A DNA stretch of 37,914 bases from Opitutaceae bacterium (lineage in GTDB: Bacteria > Verrucomicrobiota > Verrucomicrobiia > Opitutales > Opitutaceae). Numbering within the stretch: position 1 is the first letter of the stretch; each line of letters begins with the position of its first letter. The position numbers were made by a program, and so were the translations under genes. Where the stretch lies: contig JANQKI010000045.1 of NCBI GenBank assembly GCA_028281165.1, positions 1 to 37,914 of the forward strand, given 5' to 3'. The notes beneath the pieces are model-generated. The model saw nothing but the letters and a program-made list of their open reading frames with translations, searched no databases and was not told the DNA's origin. Of this stretch, positions 18,371 through 26,831 are shown piece after piece.

Positions 18371-19849
18371 TCATTTTTTACGCGCATGGGTGATTTTCAG
18401 AACTACCGGGTTCGGCCACGTTCGGTCATTATATATGCGCTGGGCTCTCATTGCCGTTATTTCGAGCTGGCCGTCTCGCATCTCCCATCGCGTTTGCGGA
18501 ATAATCTCCGGCTTGTATTCAAGAACCTGATCGTTCTGCCCGAGCACGGTGACCTTGCTCTTTTTCGTAGTCTTGATGGAATTCAGCCTGAACGCCCTCC
18601 ACTCGCCATAGCGCCATTCCAGATTAGTCACGAAAACATATACGGTATCCTCTTCTTTCGCGCGCGTGAACCATAGGTCGCCTTCGCGAAAGACGTCCCA
18701 AGGCCGCACGTCGTAAATCGCTTCACGATTGATAGCCATCCAGGCCGCGATTTCACGCAGTATGGACTCCTGCTCGATCGGTATCTCGCCATTGGGCTTG
18801 GGCCCTATATTAAGTAGCATCGTTCCGCCTTTCGCTCTGGTCTCGATAAGCGAATTGATCCACTGCGTCCCGTCGCGATAATACTCATTAGTCGGCTTGT
18901 AGTGCCACGATGTACCCATGGTGAAGTTCGCTTCCCAGGGCTCGTTCTTCATAGCCTCCGGGAGGGATTGGCCAGTGGACGGCGCAATTTCGGGAGTTGA
19001 AATGGCGCCGCGCGTCACCAGGCAATCGGGCTGCAGCTGCCATATATACTCTTTCAGTCCGCCGTCCCGCATTCCGTGGATGCCGTCTATGAAGAACACG
19101 TCGATGTCGCCATAGTTCGTAAGAAGCTCGCGAACCTGAGCCTTGTTCAATTCCATGAGTTCTGGATTATTCGGCGGCAAGGCCTCGGGGCGCACCCGGC
19201 TGATCAGCATGCCTTGGCGATAGAACTCCGAGAAGTCGTCGGGAGAGAAGTAAAAGCCGACCTTCAGTCCCTGAGCCCGAAAAGCGTCGACCAGCTCCCT
19301 GGTAACATCCTCGCCATAGGGCGTGTTCGCGATATCGAAGTCCGTCGTATTCGTGTCGAACATACAGAATCCCGAATGGTGCTTCACCGTGAACACGACG
19401 TACTTGAAGCCTGCCACCCTAGCCAGCCGCGCCCACTGGTCCGGATCGTACTTCCTGGGATTGAAGGTCTGCGGCAGCTCCTTGAAGAAAAATTCGTTGT
19501 ACGCATCGTCCGCTCCGACTAACGAGTGGCTTATCACGGTACCGATTTGACTATCGACGCTCCAATGTATAAACAATCCAAACCCGGCATCCTTGAGCCA
19601 TTCCAGTCGCTCCGGTTTATTTTCAGCGCTTACGTTATATAGGTTCGTTAGAATCACTATAATCAGTGCCAGTATATTGAGTCTTATCTTAGAGACAGCC
19701 CAATAAGTATCCAAAGAGGTGGAACGCGGCGTCCTCGACGCGTTTTTACATTGGTTGAACGCGAGTCGAAGACGCCTCGCGCCGCCTTCGGAAATCGAAT
19801 TACTGGACTGTCTCTTAACCATCGGGAGCATTGGAAATGGATTATTCAT
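18371..19849 (-). CDS. GH29 alpha-L-fucosidase (copy 1), 5' end altered by an inserted repeat
   Basis: The enzyme hydrolyses alpha-L-fucosyl linkages by a retaining mechanism. After an odd leader, family blocks appear: FGLFIHWSVDSQIG, FKYVVFTVKHHSGFCMFD and the nucleophile region IDVFFIDG (Asp255), then WINSLIETRAKGGTMLLNIG and a C-terminal beta domain. Residues 11-54 are encoded by a 131-bp MITE-like element that is read through in frame, pushing the natural export signal (LNILALIIVILTNLYNVSA) to residues 57-75. The native start was probably at or near MLPM joined directly to IRLNIL. Whether the present protein is exported is uncertain. The ATG lies 2 bases after the PhoD-like stop, so the genes are coupled. 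A close copy lies at the right edge of the window. Confidence 0.88.
   Translation of the reverse strand: MNNPFPMLPMVKRQSSNSISEGGARRLRLAFNQCKNASRTPRSTSLDTYWAVSKIRLNILALIIVILTNLYNVSAENKPERLEWLKDAGFGLFIHWSVDSQIGTVISHSLVGADDAYNEFFFKELPQTFNPRKYDPDQWARLARVAGFKYVVFTVKHHSGFCMFDTNTTDFDIANTPYGEDVTRELVDAFRAQGLKVGFYFSPDDFSEFYRQGMLISRVRPEALPPNNPELMELNKAQVRELLTNYGDIDVFFIDGIHGMRDGGLKEYIWQLQPDCLVTRGAISTPEIAPSTGQSLPEAMKNEPWEANFTMGTSWHYKPTNEYYRDGTQWINSLIETRAKGGTMLLNIGPKPNGEIPIEQESILREIAAWMAINREAIYDVRPWDVFREGDLWFTRAKEEDTVYVFVTNLEWRYGEWRAFRLNSIKTTKKSKVTVLGQNDQVLEYKPEIIPQTRWEMRDGQLEITAMRAQRIYNDRTWPNPVVLKITHARKK
19688..19818. mobile_element. MITE-like inverted-repeat element inside the GH29 5' end
   Basis: Imperfect terminal inverted repeats of about 20 bases (plus strand CTTAGAGACAGCCC at 19688-19701; reverse complement of the right end TTAAGAGACAGTCC at 19805-19818) bound a 131-bp stretch. 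An inner inverted repeat, GGCGTCCTCGACGCG with CGCGAGTCGAAGACGCC, makes nearly the whole element self-complementary. It has no gene of its own. It interrupts what looks like a signal-peptide coding region. No target-site duplication could be fixed by eye. Confidence 0.65.
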
Positions 19850-19851
19850 TT

Positions 19852-22581
19852 CTAAATCGTTTTAAGTATAACCGATTCAACACGCCTGCCATCCCAGGCC
19901 GTAGCCAGTATTTCACTACCCTTATCTATATCGACCATACCGGTCGATTCGACACGACCTTTCTGGTCGCTACGCGTTCCACGCAATGGAGCGCCGCTCG
20001 GGACAGCAAAACGCACATCGGCATTGGCGAGTGTCTTGAATGCAGGTAAATACGATTTTGGAGTTCGCCCAGTCTCCGATACCGATGTTTCTAAAGACGA
20101 ACCACCTCGTGGCTCACGGCTTGGAGCGTCGATCATGTTCCGTATCCGCAAACCGATTGCTGGGTCTTCCTGATGAGGGTCGAATTCCATCTCCAGAAAA
20201 TTCCAGTAGTAGGGACTCCCCTCTTCGTGCCCTTCCAACTGAGGATTTTTATAGAATTCGTGATACAAAGCGTGGATCTCAAGATCACGGTCATCGACAT
20301 CCTTCATCCGTGGCCCGAAACCCGGAATCACAGCTCGCCCGCCTCTTCGGCCAATGGGTCCAAAGCTGCATTCTATGATATTGTGCTCGAGGTTCTTCAT
20401 AATGCATCCATTGTGCACATCGCCATAAACCGTCACCACGCCATCACGAGAACCAAGGAGCTCGAGCACGCGATCGGCACCCGCCTTTACCCAACCCGCG
20501 TAGTCCGCCACTACACGGTCGCGTTGGTCGAATTTTTTCGGATGATCCTTACTTGCATCCGCACCCGTCCAAATAGTATTCATCCCGTTGATACCTGTCA
20601 GACAGATCAGCTTCGATGAATCCGTCGCGATCAACTCCTGCAGCCAAGCGAATTGCTCCTCTCCCAGCAGACTGCGCGTTGGATCCGTCCGGTCGTAGAG
20701 ATTTTTGAATGCTCCCCACCCAGCGTCATCCCAGATATCGACATCTTGAGAACTTCGCCACAAGCGAGAATCGAGGATCGCCAAAGTGAAATCGCGATTC
20801 GGCATCTTCCAAGCCCGCCACTTTTTAGGATTCTCCAGCGGATCCACTACCTCCGCCCCGGTCACTAAATGATGGACGATCTGGAAGTTCCTCCTCATGT
20901 ACTCCGGATCCTGCCCCAAGCCCTTGAATTTGCGTATGGCGATCTGCTCCGGCCCTTTAACGTCATCCATCCCATAGTCGTGATCGCCAGGATTGATAAC
21001 ATTCCAATGCCGCATAAACTGCCACCGACTCGTCGGTCCGCAAATGGAGTCTTCCACGACCTTATACGCATCGTCAGTACTTGGCGGATACAGCTCAAGC
21101 TCCATGTACCAAACATCATCTTCCCAAACCATGATCTGAAAATCGTAGTCCTCGAAATGTCGATACGCTCCGATTGTCGGTTGATCGCGAAAATGCCATT
21201 CATCTCCGCCTCCAAGAATCCGATAGCCGTCCTCCGTCTTTTGCTGCAGGCCACTGGTTATCGCATGGCAACTTAAACCGCATAGCTTGTAGGGGGCGGT
21301 CAACTTCGGTAGCCGTCCTACGTAAGCGCCGCTAGAGGGCACATCGCCGACCAATCCCGTTCCCGGACCCACTGCGGAGGTTCCGATTCTTCCATCGGCA
21401 GTTACATCGACACCATCTTTCCAAACCGTATAATACAAAGTCTTCTCATTCGGAGCGAAGGGCAAAGTCGCTTCCATTACTGAGGTGTTTCTTCGGAAGT
21501 CGTTACTTACGATTGGAGCCGCTCCAGCTACCGGTACTTTTAGCCAACCGGACTCAGGCGAATCTGTGTCGGCAATTCGAATTTCAGCTTGAGAACCATC
21601 CGTATCGAAAATTCCGATAAACCGCACACGCCATTTGCCATCGACAAGCTTGAGAGTGTCTCCGAGAGGATAGCAGCTAAGGCAGTCAGCTTGGCCGGGC
21701 TTTCGCCGATCTTGCTCATCAGCTGTAACCTCGAATTGATTGACTTCAAAATCGATCAGTCCGCGACCAGCGATTCCCGCAAAACCCTCCAGGGCAGAAC
21801 TTGGCATCAATTGACTTAGGTTTACCTCGCCTCTTGGAGCACGCAATGTCGCGCTCAATTCGCTCATACTGTCTTTTGCTGGACGAACTTTAAGCAAAAT
21901 CTCAATACGGTCACCCTCCTTGAGACCACCCAAGACCTTTTGCGAGGCCGTTCTACTACCGCCTCTTCCCATTTTTCCAAGGAGGCTGAATTCCGCTTGA
22001 TCGGTACAAACAGCCTGGGTGATGTGTCTGATCTTGCGATGGCTTTCCAAAAGGCTCTTGGCCCCAAGCGCGATTCCGAAATAGCCGTATCCATCTTGAT
22101 ACATCTCCCAAGTGTCTTTGTCCTCTTTTCCAGGAGAAGAACGATCTGCCAAATAGGTAAAACTAGCGCGTATCTCGTATTCCCTTGTCAAATACCAGTC
22201 ATTGCGATAGACAATCCCAACCGGCTGCGAGGGATCGTACTCCGTCTCGAACATTTCACCTTTGGTCGCCGAGTGAAACGGAAATCCCGTACGACGCGCT
22301 CGATCTCCTACATTAACCAAGCGCCTTCGCAATGCTCCGCCTTTAATCTGCCAGTATCCCGGGTTCAGCGACTCCCAGTCCCTCCCCAAGACCAGGCTAT
22401 TCGGTATGGAAAACATTGGTTTCGTCGAACCACTTGAAACATTGGCAAGCAATCTTCCGGCAGGAGCGGCAGCCAAGGCAACCGTCCCGATTGCGCTCGC
22501 TCCCGTAACCAGAAAATCGCGACGATTCACATGTGCCGACGAAGATTTCTCCAAGTCTGATTTCGAACTCATTCTACCCAT
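19852..22581 (-). CDS. Tat-exported PhoD-like metallophosphoesterase
   Basis: The 909-aa product opens with a twin-arginine signal (NRRDFLVTG, Arg20-Arg21) and a hydrophobic core ending near AAPAGRLLA. The first 300 residues are beta-rich and resemble a lectin-like or concanavalin-type domain (LVLGRDWESLNPGYWQIKGG); a fibronectin-like segment follows. The C-terminal half has PhoD-type metal motifs: NPGDHDYGMDD, a conserved LDSRLWR, CLTGINGM and VYGDVHNG. PhoD enzymes are phosphodiesterases/alkaline phosphatases using Ca2+ and Fe3+. It is co-transcribed between two GH29 genes, which suggests action on a phosphorylated or otherwise substituted glycan rather than phosphate scavenging (inference). 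The usual N-terminal WDDHE-type signature was not seen, so activity is unproven. ATG 22572 is an alternative start. Confidence 0.72.
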   Translation of the reverse strand: MGRMSSKSDLEKSSSAHVNRRDFLVTGASAIGTVALAAAPAGRLLANVSSGSTKPMFSIPNSLVLGRDWESLNPGYWQIKGGALRRRLVNVGDRARRTGFPFHSATKGEMFETEYDPSQPVGIVYRNDWYLTREYEIRASFTYLADRSSPGKEDKDTWEMYQDGYGYFGIALGAKSLLESHRKIRHITQAVCTDQAEFSLLGKMGRGGSRTASQKVLGGLKEGDRIEILLKVRPAKDSMSELSATLRAPRGEVNLSQLMPSSALEGFAGIAGRGLIDFEVNQFEVTADEQDRRKPGQADCLSCYPLGDTLKLVDGKWRVRFIGIFDTDGSQAEIRIADTDSPESGWLKVPVAGAAPIVSNDFRRNTSVMEATLPFAPNEKTLYYTVWKDGVDVTADGRIGTSAVGPGTGLVGDVPSSGAYVGRLPKLTAPYKLCGLSCHAITSGLQQKTEDGYRILGGGDEWHFRDQPTIGAYRHFEDYDFQIMVWEDDVWYMELELYPPSTDDAYKVVEDSICGPTSRWQFMRHWNVINPGDHDYGMDDVKGPEQIAIRKFKGLGQDPEYMRRNFQIVHHLVTGAEVVDPLENPKKWRAWKMPNRDFTLAILDSRLWRSSQDVDIWDDAGWGAFKNLYDRTDPTRSLLGEEQFAWLQELIATDSSKLICLTGINGMNTIWTGADASKDHPKKFDQRDRVVADYAGWVKAGADRVLELLGSRDGVVTVYGDVHNGCIMKNLEHNIIECSFGPIGRRGGRAVIPGFGPRMKDVDDRDLEIHALYHEFYKNPQLEGHEEGSPYYWNFLEMEFDPHQEDPAIGLRIRNMIDAPSREPRGGSSLETSVSETGRTPKSYLPAFKTLANADVRFAVPSGAPLRGTRSDQKGRVESTGMVDIDKGSEILATAWDGRRVESVILKTI

Positions 22582-22677
22582 TTACCTCGTTTCAGATTAT
22601 CGATTTACGCTTCTGCCCCCTGGATTCTTCTGTGGGAGCTTGGAGACGAATCGCGATCAATAGAGTATCCACTCCCG

Positions 22678-24219
22678 TTATCTACTCGCAACTCCTTTGA
22701 TTCGGAAACTCCACGCATGCTCTCCAGGTAGATCGCTAGGGGGAACGATGCGAAGTCCACGGTCCGTGAGGCTCCATTTTATCAAGGCATTTGATCCCAA
22801 AAGGGAAATCTCTTCGACCTCGAACCCCTTCGAGTTATCGCGATCCATTTCGACAACGAAGGGACCAGTCGGCTTATCAAAGACGATTGCGTAAAGCGCG
22901 TCGTCCTTCGTAGTAAATCTGATATTCGGATCCTTCTGTTTCGCAATCTTCCAAGGCCGCGTACCGTAGATCGAATCTCCATTCACATCCAGCCACTTCC
23001 CCATAGCCAGCAAACGCATCTGCATTCCATCGGGAATGATTCCATCAGCCCTCGGACCAATGTTCAGCAAGAGATTGCCGTTTTTACTTACAACGTCGCA
23101 AAGGAGATGAATCAGCTCCGTCGGACTTTTATATAAATCGCCTACCTCCTCCGCCTCCAAATAACCGTAAGAAGTACCAAGCGTCGCAGGATTCTGCCAC
23201 TTGGTGGAGATGCTTTCCAGTTCCAAATTATCCGCCTCTCGAAAACCTACTCCAAGCGGCCAATTATGGGCCCCATCTGGCCCTTTATTGTTAACATACA
23301 CATCCTTGCCCCAGCTTTCCGCAGCATTGTAATAGTCGGCAATCATCCGCTGCAAAGCGGTATGAAAATTCCGAATATCCGGATGATTGTACTCTTCGCA
23401 CCAACGGTCATGAAAGACGGGAACATGGTCGAGCCACATTAAGTCGGGCTTGTATTTGCGCTCTATTTCTTTCCAACGAGCAACATACTGATCGACGAAA
23501 TCTTCATCGATCTGGAAAGGTCCATAGAGAGATTTCGCTTCCGGAACCCTTCCCATCTCCTCGGCCACATCCGGATGGGGAGGACTCGCTTGCGCGTATC
23601 GCTCCAAGGCGAAGAATCCATTGTGACGCTCCCGGTGGTAAGATGGCGCATATTTGAGGCCCTTGGTCCGAACCGCCTTGCCCAAATCGCCCACAAGATC
23701 ACGCATCGGTCCGGTCTTGGTAGCCGCCCAGGGGGTCAGCTCCGAATCCCACATGGCGTAGCCGTCGTGGTGCTCTGCAGTCATCACCACGTACCGCGCG
23801 CCCGCTTTGCTGAAAAGAACCGCCCATTCATCAGGATCCCAATCGCTGGCTGTAAACAGCGGCACGATATCCTTATAGCCGAACTCGGGCGGATGCGCTC
23901 CGAAACGCTCCTCGATTAGCGGGTAGTAGTGCTCGGAATCCCGATACATTTGCTTGGGAATGTGCTCCGCATACCCTACTCCCCCTTCGCTGTATCCAAC
24001 TACACTATACGGTCCCCAATGGATGAATATGCCGAACTTGCCGTCATCAAACCATTGAGGTATCGGCTGAGTTTTCAGCGATTCCCAAGAATAATCGAAT
24101 TTCTTTTCCTCGCTACGTTCTTCTCCTACGCTTAGCTGAGCGGCAAAGCTGAATACTGCCAGTCCAACTACTAGGGACAGCTTTCCCCCCAGGAGACTAC
24201 TAATTTTAGTATATATCAT
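22678..24219 (-). CDS. GH29 alpha-L-fucosidase (second type)
   Basis: This 513-aa enzyme has a cleavable signal (about 1-32), then IPQWFDDGKFGIFIHWGPYS, YVVMTAEHHDGYAMWDS and the nucleophile motif PDLMWLDH (Asp264). Later blocks are NGNLLLNIGPRADG and NGDSIYGTRPW, a standard GH29 ending followed by a short beta domain. It is only distantly like the other two GH29 proteins here, having the longer loop set of broad-specificity subfamily A enzymes, so the pair may cleave different fucosyl linkages. It is the first gene of the run GH29, PhoD-like, GH29, unknown, starting 50 bases after a terminator-like hairpin that follows the TonB receptor. Confidence 0.92.
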   Translation of the reverse strand: MIYTKISSLLGGKLSLVVGLAVFSFAAQLSVGEERSEEKKFDYSWESLKTQPIPQWFDDGKFGIFIHWGPYSVVGYSEGGVGYAEHIPKQMYRDSEHYYPLIEERFGAHPPEFGYKDIVPLFTASDWDPDEWAVLFSKAGARYVVMTAEHHDGYAMWDSELTPWAATKTGPMRDLVGDLGKAVRTKGLKYAPSYHRERHNGFFALERYAQASPPHPDVAEEMGRVPEAKSLYGPFQIDEDFVDQYVARWKEIERKYKPDLMWLDHVPVFHDRWCEEYNHPDIRNFHTALQRMIADYYNAAESWGKDVYVNNKGPDGAHNWPLGVGFREADNLELESISTKWQNPATLGTSYGYLEAEEVGDLYKSPTELIHLLCDVVSKNGNLLLNIGPRADGIIPDGMQMRLLAMGKWLDVNGDSIYGTRPWKIAKQKDPNIRFTTKDDALYAIVFDKPTGPFVVEMDRDNSKGFEVEEISLLGSNALIKWSLTDRGLRIVPPSDLPGEHAWSFRIKGVASR

Positions 24220-24269
24220 ATAGACTCTTTAATGCTAACGCCGATCTCTAAATCCGCTTCTTCATTAAG

Positions 24270-24299
24270 AGCCCCCTCCAATTCGAATTGAAGGGGGCT
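24270..24299 (-). terminator. Hairpin between TonB receptor and GH29
   Basis: AGCCCCCT and AATT blocks pair with AATT and AGGGGGCT in a 14-bp stem with one wobble-type mismatch. It lies 35 bases beyond the receptor stop. The following bases on the minus strand are only weakly T-rich, so it may attenuate rather than stop transcription into the fucosidase genes. Confidence 0.55.
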
Positions 24300-24333
24300 G
24301 ATTTGTAACGTAAATAAAAGCGGCGATATTTAT

Positions 24334-26616
24334 CTATAGCTCTGTAGAAAGAGAGAATAGAACCTGACGCGCCTCGCTAGTCCCAGCCCGCGAACGAACG
24401 AAGAACTCGTCGGTCACGTTGTCGATGTTGATTCCAAACTCGAAATCACGATCGCCCATATTAAACGGGAAGCGGGCGAAGAGATCGAAAGTGGTGTATC
24501 CATCTTCCGTTACAAGCGAGTTTGAGATATTTCCGAATTGCTGAATAGGTCCATCCGCGAAGACCATACCTCCTCCGAAACGCGCTCCCTCGAGGGGTCC
24601 CTCTTTGACTGTATAACTATTGAATAAGGTGAATCGATGCGGAGTCGCGCCCTCCAATTGCAATCCCGTAGCAACTTCCCCGACAACCTTAGCATCGATA
24701 TAGCTATAGGAAGCTACGATATTCCAATTGGGGACCGGGTTGTAGAAGAGCTCGAATTCGAATCCTTCGCTCAGATCGTCCGTGATCGCTGTATCGTTAA
24801 TAAACGTCACCGGATTATGATCGCTGCGAAATACGTTGCTTTGCTCGATACTAAACAAAGCGACAGATCCACTGAGCTTTCCGTCACCCACGCCGTCGAA
24901 TTTGAGACCTACTTCAATGGCCTCACTGGTCTGGGGGCCGACAAATTCACCGGTATTGGGATCAATTGTATTCTGCGGACGGAAGGCATCCGCCCAGCTT
25001 CCAAACGCGCTCACGTGAGGGTTGATACGGTGCACGGCTCCAAATTGAAAATTCACATCGCTGCCTGAAACGGACCCGCTCTCTGCTCCACCGAGGAGGG
25101 TTGAACGTTGCTCGAGATCTATGTGGCGGACACCAAAAAGCACATTCGATTTGCCCTCATTGAAAAATATGTTATCAGTCGCGTAGAAAGTAGTCACCTC
25201 TTGGATACTACGGTCATTCTGATTGCTTCGCACACCAAAAGTTCGGAGTTCCTCTAGGCTTGGTACATCCTCTTCCCAATACCTCACTGTTCCCGAAAGG
25301 ATTTCATCCTTGCTCAGAAAATCCCGGAAGACCTTTCCGGTGCGGGCTTCAAGCTCTCTTCTGATCGCGGACTCAGCGGCGTTTGTAGCTCTCAATCGAT
25401 AAGTTCCTCCACTGTTATACCGCTCCGACCTACGGACCCCAAGCAATACTTGATGCCTTACACCCCCCGATTCGAACTGAAACGTGTCGTTAAGCGTGTG
25501 CACCTCATCCCGGCCTCGAAAATCGTCCAGCGCGTCAAGTCCACCGGCTACGCCATCGGTGCCAAACGTATTAAACTCTCGGAAAGTGGTTATATTATGC
25601 AAATCATGAAAGTTATACTTGTACTGCAAGTTGTGGTTATCGCTGAAACTGTGCCGAAAACCTAAAGACATCCAATAGTTGTCGTGATCCATGATGTTTT
25701 CCGCCGTGGAGGATACATAGTCCTCTGGCAAAAAAGTGTTATTATAGCGCGCGGTAGCCTCGCGAATACCATCTACTGTGTCGTCTGTATCGCCATCTCC
25801 ATTCAAGTCAGTAGCGATACGCTCGAAACCCCAAGTCGCGCGTTGCGTTGGAAATCCGGTTACTTGATTCTGCGCGAGTACAAAGTCAAATTCGGTGTCA
25901 TCGGCAATCGCATACGTTCCGGAAAGGCCTTTAAAGTCGTGCTGTTGCCCACCTACCAATCTCCAGCCATCGAACTCTTTGTTGTCCGACATGACGCGAA
26001 GGCCGAGCTTATCATCCATGGCTCGCAAAGTGTAGTCCAGCTTCAACTGGCGCCACGCCCCGTCGCCGACTATGGCCTTTACTTTACCACCCTGTACGGA
26101 GCTAGGTTTCTTGCTGATCACATTGACCAGGCCCCCTGGTTCAGCCTGACCATAGAGGGTATTTGGACCTTTCACGACTTCGATTCGATCAACCATTTGC
26201 ATGGGTAGGACCGCTCCACCAAGAACGCCATCTACAAGCATCGTGCTATTTCTGAAGCCACGGATAGCGAAAATCTGAGGATTGGTGCGTCCGTTGTGAT
26301 TCCTGCCTGTTTGAGAAATGGAAGCATTGTAATCCAAAGCATGCGTGAATTCGCCGATGTGACTGTCTTCCAGAAAATCCGATGTTACTACATTGATGGC
26401 CATCGGCAAATTGATAAGCGGAGTATTCAAGCCCGTGGCTGAGATCGTGTTGGTAGCCGTATAGCCTTCGGTATTGGTAACAACAAATGGATCGAGCTCG
26501 AAGACTTCGTCGTCATCTTGGGCGAACGCATATGTCGCTAATAAGGCGCTACAAAAGAGCGCCATCCACTTCAGATAAGCAGGGATGATAAGTTGTGGGT
26601 AAACCATGTTTTTCAT
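24334..26616 (-). CDS. TonB-dependent outer-membrane receptor
   Basis: The 760-aa protein has a signal peptide (ALLATYAFA, cleaved at about 32) and a mature start FELDPFVVTNTEG, which serves as the TonB-box region. The plug follows (LPMAINVVTSDFLED, FAIRGFRNSTMLVDGV, DRIEVVKGPNTLYGQAEPGG, VNVISKKP), and then a 22-strand barrel. The plug pattern is that of the siderophore-receptor subgroup, which in this phylum is also used for other substrates. It lacks an STN domain, unlike the large receptor at 10.7 kb, so it does not signal through FecR. It is divergent from the F5/8C kinase gene across 215 bases and precedes the fucosidase run, suggesting oligosaccharide uptake controlled by that kinase (inference). 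The C-terminus LFSLSTEL lacks a terminal aromatic residue. Confidence 0.88.
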   Translation of the reverse strand: MKNMVYPQLIIPAYLKWMALFCSALLATYAFAQDDDEVFELDPFVVTNTEGYTATNTISATGLNTPLINLPMAINVVTSDFLEDSHIGEFTHALDYNASISQTGRNHNGRTNPQIFAIRGFRNSTMLVDGVLGGAVLPMQMVDRIEVVKGPNTLYGQAEPGGLVNVISKKPSSVQGGKVKAIVGDGAWRQLKLDYTLRAMDDKLGLRVMSDNKEFDGWRLVGGQQHDFKGLSGTYAIADDTEFDFVLAQNQVTGFPTQRATWGFERIATDLNGDGDTDDTVDGIREATARYNNTFLPEDYVSSTAENIMDHDNYWMSLGFRHSFSDNHNLQYKYNFHDLHNITTFREFNTFGTDGVAGGLDALDDFRGRDEVHTLNDTFQFESGGVRHQVLLGVRRSERYNSGGTYRLRATNAAESAIRRELEARTGKVFRDFLSKDEILSGTVRYWEEDVPSLEELRTFGVRSNQNDRSIQEVTTFYATDNIFFNEGKSNVLFGVRHIDLEQRSTLLGGAESGSVSGSDVNFQFGAVHRINPHVSAFGSWADAFRPQNTIDPNTGEFVGPQTSEAIEVGLKFDGVGDGKLSGSVALFSIEQSNVFRSDHNPVTFINDTAITDDLSEGFEFELFYNPVPNWNIVASYSYIDAKVVGEVATGLQLEGATPHRFTLFNSYTVKEGPLEGARFGGGMVFADGPIQQFGNISNSLVTEDGYTTFDLFARFPFNMGDRDFEFGINIDNVTDEFFVRSRAGTSEARQVLFSLSTEL

Positions 26617-26831
26617 GTTCTTAATGTAGTTTGAGGGGTTATACGTTACGCTTCCTGAACGAAGCGCATGTGGGAATCTCTCTGAGATGAACGCCCCCTA
26701 GGATAGCGCCTGCCAAATAGTCGCCTATCCTCATTTTTTAGGATGCCTCGCTTTCTGTTTACCACGTACAATCTCTTGGCAAAGAAAAGCATGTTGCGCC
26801 AGCTCTCGAATTTCTTTTAATATCCAAGGAG
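26617..26831. promoter_or_regulatory. Divergent control region between TonB receptor and sensor kinase
   Basis: 215 bases separate the two divergent start codons, so both promoters should lie here. I see no confident -35/-10 pair or operator repeat. An AAGGAG at 26826-26831 directly touches the annotated kinase ATG, too close for that start; it lies 15 bases before the alternative ATG at 26847. Confidence 0.45.

Noticed and set aside
19805-19818. CTGTCTCTTA resembling the inner end of a Tn5 mosaic end or sequencing adapter
   Set aside because: The match stops after ten bases, a mirrored imperfect copy lies 117 bases away, and the flanks are coding, so a natural inverted-repeat element is more likely than adapter contamination.
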